Source: JACZWL01 sp046756445 (lineage in GTDB: Bacteria; Pseudomonadota; Gammaproteobacteria; Steroidobacterales; Woeseiaceae). Taken from it: a DNA stretch of 9,631 bases. Shown one piece after another: positions 6,959-9,631 of the stretch; the stretch's first letter is position 1; every line of letters starts with the position of its first letter. The notes under the pieces were generated by a model. It saw nothing but the letters and a program-made list of their open reading frames with translations, was not told the DNA's origin and did not search any database. The stretch is from the NCBI GenBank assembly GCA_046756445.1, contig JBHHWI010000111.1, positions 1 to 9,631 on the forward strand, given 5' to 3'. A program made the translations under genes and the position numbers.

Positions 6959-8155
6959 ATGAATACGACTGACCCGTACGCCGGCGAACGACTGAAGCTA
7001 TCCCCTTTCTACCCCAGGCAGAAGGCCCTGAATTTTCGGGACGCCTGGTCTGCGTGGAATGGCTACAAATTCGCCGAGTACTACTACGACGCGGAGTACG
7101 AGTATTTTTGCGTTCGCAACACCTGCGCCACTTACGACATTTGTCCGATGCAGAAATACCGGATTCGTGGGCGTGATGCCGAAGCCATGTTGAACCGCAT
7201 GGTGACCAGGGATGTTACGAAGTTCAATCTCAATCGCGTCGCCTACTGTGTCTGGTGTACCGACGAGGGGCGCGTGATCGATGACGGGACGATTTTCAAA
7301 CTGTCCAACGACGAGTTTATGCTGACCTGCGGAAGCCCGTGTACGGCATGGCTGGCCAAGAGCGCGTTTGGGTTCGATGACGTCAGCGTCACAGACGTGA
7401 CCGATGCGCTTGCTGCACTCTCCCTTCAGGGACCAACATCGTGTGCTGTACTCAAGAAGATGGGTCTGGTTGGTATCGACACGGCAAAAGCGTTTGACAT
7501 CATGAAATTTCCGTTCCACGGCGACACTCTCATGGTGTCGCGCACAGGTTTTACCGGCGATCTCGGTTATGAACTCTGGATTCCGCCTGCCCTCGCGCTC
7601 GAGCTGTGGGACGAGCTCTACGCCGCGGGCGAGAATTACGGCATACAACCCTACGGCGAGGCAGCGACCAATATGGCCAGGCTTGAGGCCGCTTTCATCA
7701 TGCCCGCAATGGAATTCAATGAAGCGCTCAGGACGGTCCACTTTGAGCACGACCAGACGCCGTTCGAACTGAACCTGGGCTGGTTGGTCGACTTCAACAA
7801 GCCGCACTTCAGCGGCCGACGCGCATTGTTGAGAGAAAAACAACGTGGCCCAAAATACACGTTGACCAAGCTCGACATCGACGGCAATAAACCAGCCGAG
7901 GGATCTTTCATCTATAAGAACAAGCGTTGCAAACAGGAAATCGGCTACGTTACCTCAGCAATGTGGTCACCTGCGGTCAAGGCAAACATCGCGCTGGCAA
8001 TGATCGAGACAGAGCACCTGCAAGGTGAACTGTGGGCGGAAATTTACTACGAAAAAGAACTACGCCAGTACAGCCGCGTGGCCAGGTGTACGCGCAAACA
8101 AAAACCGTTCTGGACGCCGGCGCGGGCCCGCGCAACGCCGCCGCCTGATTACTGA
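6959..8155 (+). CDS. GcvT-family folate-dependent aminomethyl/methyl transferase
   Basis: This 398-residue protein has the glycine-cleavage T-protein fold. TDEGRVIDDGTIF (101-113) matches the region holding the catalytic aspartate of T-proteins (D108 or D109). SRTGFTGDLGYELW (194-207) matches the conserved TGYTGExGxE block. GEAATNMARLEAAF (233-246) matches the GxxARDTLRLEAG block. A C-terminal beta-domain follows (about 290-380). The family uses tetrahydrofolate to accept a one-carbon unit, either from an aminomethyl intermediate (glycine cleavage, dimethylglycine and sarcosine dehydrogenases) or by demethylation (DmdA for DMSP, LigM for vanillate). No gcvH or gcvP lies nearby, so a role in glycine cleavage is unlikely. 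Its place 3 bp after the flavoproteins suggests it collects the one-carbon unit they release. The N-terminus is atypical (a Tyr-rich YYYDAEYEYF stretch near 41-50, and several Cys at 51-63). No strong Shine-Dalgarno precedes the ATG, so translation is probably coupled. The downstream gene is convergent, 7 bp away. Confidence 0.87.
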   Translation: MNTTDPYAGERLKLSPFYPRQKALNFRDAWSAWNGYKFAEYYYDAEYEYFCVRNTCATYDICPMQKYRIRGRDAEAMLNRMVTRDVTKFNLNRVAYCVWCTDEGRVIDDGTIFKLSNDEFMLTCGSPCTAWLAKSAFGFDDVSVTDVTDALAALSLQGPTSCAVLKKMGLVGIDTAKAFDIMKFPFHGDTLMVSRTGFTGDLGYELWIPPALALELWDELYAAGENYGIQPYGEAATNMARLEAAFIMPAMEFNEALRTVHFEHDQTPFELNLGWLVDFNKPHFSGRRALLREKQRGPKYTLTKLDIDGNKPAEGSFIYKNKRCKQEIGYVTSAMWSPAVKANIALAMIETEHLQGELWAEIYYEKELRQYSRVARCTRKQKPFWTPARARATPPPDY

Positions 8156-8162
8156 TTCTGCT

Positions 8163-8747
8163 TCAGTCCGACGATCGAGCCAGCCAGGCCGGCGTTTCGT
8201 ATATCTCCACCGTCACCTCATCACCCGCGCTGATGGCGCCGGCCATCTCCACCACACCCACGACACCGCGGGTGAGTTTCGCCGCTTTGGAAAACGCGGT
8301 CGATGACAGTGGTTCGCCCGTACGGGTCGTGTACTTCGATGCCAGTTGCTTGCCCATGTCGTGGCAGGGAGAGTTGTATTCCTCGACCATCAATTCCGCG
8401 CCCGACGGAAATTTCAACACCGTGCCTTTCGGCAAACGGGACAGTTCCTGAATCCCCGTCAAACACAGGTTTGCACCAAGACTTGCAGCAGTCAGTGGCT
8501 CACTGAGGTCCATGGCGTCCTGGATCTCGGCCAGCTCTTCGATCGAGACTGCCGACCATTGGCGCTCATTGCGCCGTGTAGCGCCTTCCGGCTGCTTGTC
8601 CCCCGTCCAGGTCGTTCGTTCATACGACTTGTGCCGGTCACCGACGACGCCATCCAGCTCGACCTGAATCGTCGCATGTTCTTCCTTGCTCAGATCGTCG
8701 TTCGATCCGGCGTGTACCGACGCGACTCTGCCTGCGAATTTTTTCAC
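8163..8747 (-). CDS. MOSC domain-containing protein
   Basis: This 194-residue protein is essentially a single MOSC domain (molybdenum-cofactor sulfurase C-terminal fold, as in YiiM and MOSC-type sulfur carriers). Visible elements are the start VKKFAGRVASVH, DGVVGDRH (32-39), QWSAVSIEELAEI (63-75), GANLCLTGI (91-99) and the conserved cysteine in NSPCHDMGKQL (Cys128). A GVVGVVEMAGAISAGDEV finish (161-178) resembles the terminal strand of the domain. MOSC proteins bind or transfer sulfur or molybdenum-cofactor-type ligands, and some reduce N-hydroxylated compounds, so the exact role here is open. The reading frame stays open to 9158, but GTG at 8747 is chosen: GGAGG lies 6 nt upstream, the domain starts there, and the longer part overlaps the divergent regulator gene. 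It converges on the GcvT-like gene and shares a promoter region with the NTF2-AraC gene. Confidence 0.87.
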   Translation of the reverse strand: MKKFAGRVASVHAGSNDDLSKEEHATIQVELDGVVGDRHKSYERTTWTGDKQPEGATRRNERQWSAVSIEELAEIQDAMDLSEPLTAASLGANLCLTGIQELSRLPKGTVLKFPSGAELMVEEYNSPCHDMGKQLASKYTTRTGEPLSSTAFSKAAKLTRGVVGVVEMAGAISAGDEVTVEIYETPAWLARSSD

Positions 8748-8753
8748 CAGAAA

Positions 8754-8776
8754 CCTCCGACAACGGGCCGTCGAGG
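8754..8776 (-). promoter_or_regulatory. Hairpin covering the Shine-Dalgarno of the MOSC gene
   Basis: In the MOSC transcript, CCTCGAC (8776-8770) can pair with GTCGGAGG (8761-8754) with one bulged G, closing an 8-nt loop. The 3' arm contains the GGAGG Shine-Dalgarno (8758-8754), which sits 6 nt before the GTG start. The fold would hide the ribosome site, so translation may be conditional. The stem is short (7 bp) but GC-rich. Confidence 0.3.
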
Positions 8777-8781
8777 GCCTA

Positions 8782-8810
8782 ATCTGCATTGCTGCCACCG
8801 CGGTTGTCAA
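8782..8810 (-). promoter_or_regulatory. Possible promoter for the MOSC gene
   Basis: On the minus strand a perfect -35 hexamer TTGACA (8810-8805) is followed after 17 nt by GCAGAT (8787-8782), or after 18 nt by CAGATT, as a weak -10. A perfect ACCGCGGT palindrome (8797-8804) lies directly in the spacer and could be a regulator site. The -35 is convincing and the -10 is poor. Confidence 0.4.
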
Positions 8811-8828
8811 TCCGGACCGAAGACTCAT

Positions 8829-8838
8829 GCAGCGCTGC
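8829..8838. promoter_or_regulatory. Perfect 10-bp palindrome next to the -10 of the NTF2-AraC gene
   Basis: GCAGCGCTGC (8829-8838) is fully palindromic and ends 8 bp before the TATAAT at 8847. It thus sits in the spacer/-35 area of the regulator's promoter, between the two divergent promoters. It is a plausible operator, possibly for autoregulation, though AraC-type proteins more often bind direct repeats. Confidence 0.3.
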
Positions 8839-8846
8839 GATAGATG

Positions 8847-8852
8847 TATAAT
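8847..8852 (+). promoter_or_regulatory. Consensus -10 box TATAAT for the NTF2-AraC regulator
   Basis: A perfect TATAAT lies 28 bp before the ATG at 8880, and a TG directly precedes it. No -35 is seen at normal spacing (the bases at 8824-8829 do not match), which fits an activator-dependent or weak promoter. The predicted leader would be about 20 nt and includes the Shine-Dalgarno GGGGGA (8868-8873), 6 nt before the ATG. Confidence 0.5.
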
Positions 8853-8879
8853 CAGGCCTCGCATGTCGGGGGACCTCTG

Positions 8880-9631
8880 ATGCAAGCGACGGAATTTGTT
8901 GAAAGTTATTTTGACGCCTGGAATCATCGTGATCCGAAGGGCGTCGCGGATCATCTTGCTGCCGATGGCATCTACTGCGACATCCCGGAAAACGCGCAGC
9001 GCTCGCACGACAAACTGATTACCTACCTGATCGATTTTTTCTCCAACTACCGACAACGTTACGAGTTGATCGGGGATATCCTGACCAGCCGAAACACCAT
9101 TGCGTATCAATACAACGTTTATCCGCGCGAGCACGGCGGAAAGAGTGGAGCGGGACACGCCTATCGCGGGGCGGAATTCATGACCCTGTACGGCGATGCA
9201 GCGATGACGATCACCGACTACTACGAAGTACCAGGTACGGACCCGGCTTCAACTCAGGCTGGTTTGACTTCGAGCAAAAGGCAGATGCGCAAGTACGCAA
9301 AGTCCGGCCTGAATAGCGAACAGATGCTCCAGTACAAAGACCGGCTCGAACAGATCATGCAGTCCCAACAGCTTTTCCTGCGCCCTGATCTGACGTTGCC
9401 GAAGCTTGCGGAGGCTGTCGGTTGTTCGGTAAACCACCTGTCGCAGGTCATCAATTCCGGATTCGGTATGAGTTTCTTTGACTACCTGAATCAGTACAGG
9501 ATCAGACACGCCAAAGTCTTGCTGACCAGGCTCGACGGCCGAAGTAGGGCCGTATTGAACGTCGCGTTCACAGTTGGGTTTAATTCCAATTCAGCGTTTT
9601 ACGCTGCTTTCAAGAAGTGCGTCGGCGGAAC
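8880..9631 (+). CDS. NTF2/SnoaL-like domain fused to AraC-type HTH regulator (gene runs off the right edge)
   Basis: The visible 250 codons encode two domains. Residues 1 to about 118 look like an NTF2/SnoaL-like alpha+beta barrel: MQATEFVESYFDAWNHRDP, then a VADHLAADGIYCDIPEN stretch, and strands ending in MTITDYYEVPG. After a linker (about 119-138), residues about 139-250 are an AraC-family DNA-binding domain. It shows the conserved lead YAKSGL, the first helix-turn-helix LTLPKLAEAVGCSVNHLSQVINS (about 171-193), FFDYLNQYRIRHAKVLL (199-215) and the second helix-turn-helix with VAFTVGFNSNSAFYAAFKK (228-246). The window ends where the usual G-TP-x-YR tail should follow, so only a few residues are missing. 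The protein is probably a one-component regulator: NTF2-like domains bind small hydrophobic ligands, so this one may sense a metabolite. Targets may include the neighbouring MOSC gene and the symporter/oxidoreductase/GcvT cluster. Start: ATG at 8880 with GGGGGA 6 nt upstream and a TATAAT further up. Confidence 0.87.
   Translation, partial: MQATEFVESYFDAWNHRDPKGVADHLAADGIYCDIPENAQRSHDKLITYLIDFFSNYRQRYELIGDILTSRNTIAYQYNVYPREHGGKSGAGHAYRGAEFMTLYGDAAMTITDYYEVPGTDPASTQAGLTSSKRQMRKYAKSGLNSEQMLQYKDRLEQIMQSQQLFLRPDLTLPKLAEAVGCSVNHLSQVINSGFGMSFFDYLNQYRIRHAKVLLTRLDGRSRAVLNVAFTVGFNSNSAFYAAFKKCVGG

Noticed and set aside
6998..7843. 281-codon minus-strand open frame inside the GcvT-like gene
   Set aside because: It is antisense to a clearly conserved GcvT protein, with low-quality translation and no domain.
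8156..8162. Bidirectional terminator between the convergent GcvT-like and MOSC genes
   Set aside because: The gap is 7 bp and no stem-loop with a T-run was found in or around it.
8748..9158. N-terminal extension of the MOSC reading frame on the minus strand (open to 9158)
   Set aside because: It overlaps the NTF2-AraC gene on the other strand, has no domain-like content, and the GTG at 8747 has an excellent Shine-Dalgarno right at the start of the MOSC fold.
1..9631. CRISPR arrays, tRNA/rRNA genes, insertion sequences, phage or toxin-antitoxin genes
   Set aside because: No regularly spaced repeats, tRNA-like cloverleaf sequence, transposase motifs or terminal repeats were seen, and nearly all of the length is accounted for by seven genes and their control regions.

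Overview
The window looks like a chromosomal segment of a free-living, probably marine or sediment, Gram-negative proteobacterium. The evidence is a TonB-dependent receptor with the N-terminal pattern common in Gamma- and Alphaproteobacteria, a TPR-sulfotransferase, moderately high GC, and two TTG starts placed behind good Shine-Dalgarno sequences. A Woeseia-like or Steroidobacter-like gammaproteobacterium would fit, but this is an impression from gene content and cannot be fixed from the sequence alone.

Layout. (1) Positions 1-2047, minus strand: the first 91 codons of a TonB-dependent outer-membrane receptor (cut by the left edge), preceded by a 172-bp regulatory gap, and upstream of that a TPR-sulfotransferase. 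(2) Positions 2224-8155, plus strand: a compact four-gene cluster. It encodes a sodium:solute symporter, two tandem FAD-dependent oxidoreductases of the PYROXD2/phytoene-desaturase-like type (4-bp overlap), and a stand-alone GcvT-family (folate-dependent aminomethyl/methyl transferase) protein 3 bp further on. (3) Position 8163 to the right edge: a MOSC-domain gene on the minus strand, convergent with the GcvT gene (7-bp gap), and divergent from it a regulator that fuses an NTF2/SnoaL-like domain to an AraC-type DNA-binding domain. The regulator is cut by the right edge just inside the end of the AraC domain.

How the genes may work together. The four-gene cluster reads as an uptake-and-catabolism unit. 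The symporter would import a small organic solute, the two flavoproteins would oxidise it (C-N or C-C dehydrogenation), and the GcvT-like protein, which keeps the catalytic-Asp region of the T-protein fold, would pass a one-carbon unit to tetrahydrofolate. This resembles a split version of the dimethylglycine/sarcosine dehydrogenases, in which a flavin amine-oxidase domain and a GcvT domain are fused. The substrate cannot be read from the sequence. This cluster is the best candidate for an undescribed system here. The NTF2-AraC fusion is the second notable item, because AraC-type domains are usually joined to cupin-like or membrane sensor domains.

No tRNA, rRNA, CRISPR array, insertion sequence or phage gene was seen. 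Regulatory calls (leader hairpins, palindromes, promoters) were made by eye and are tentative.
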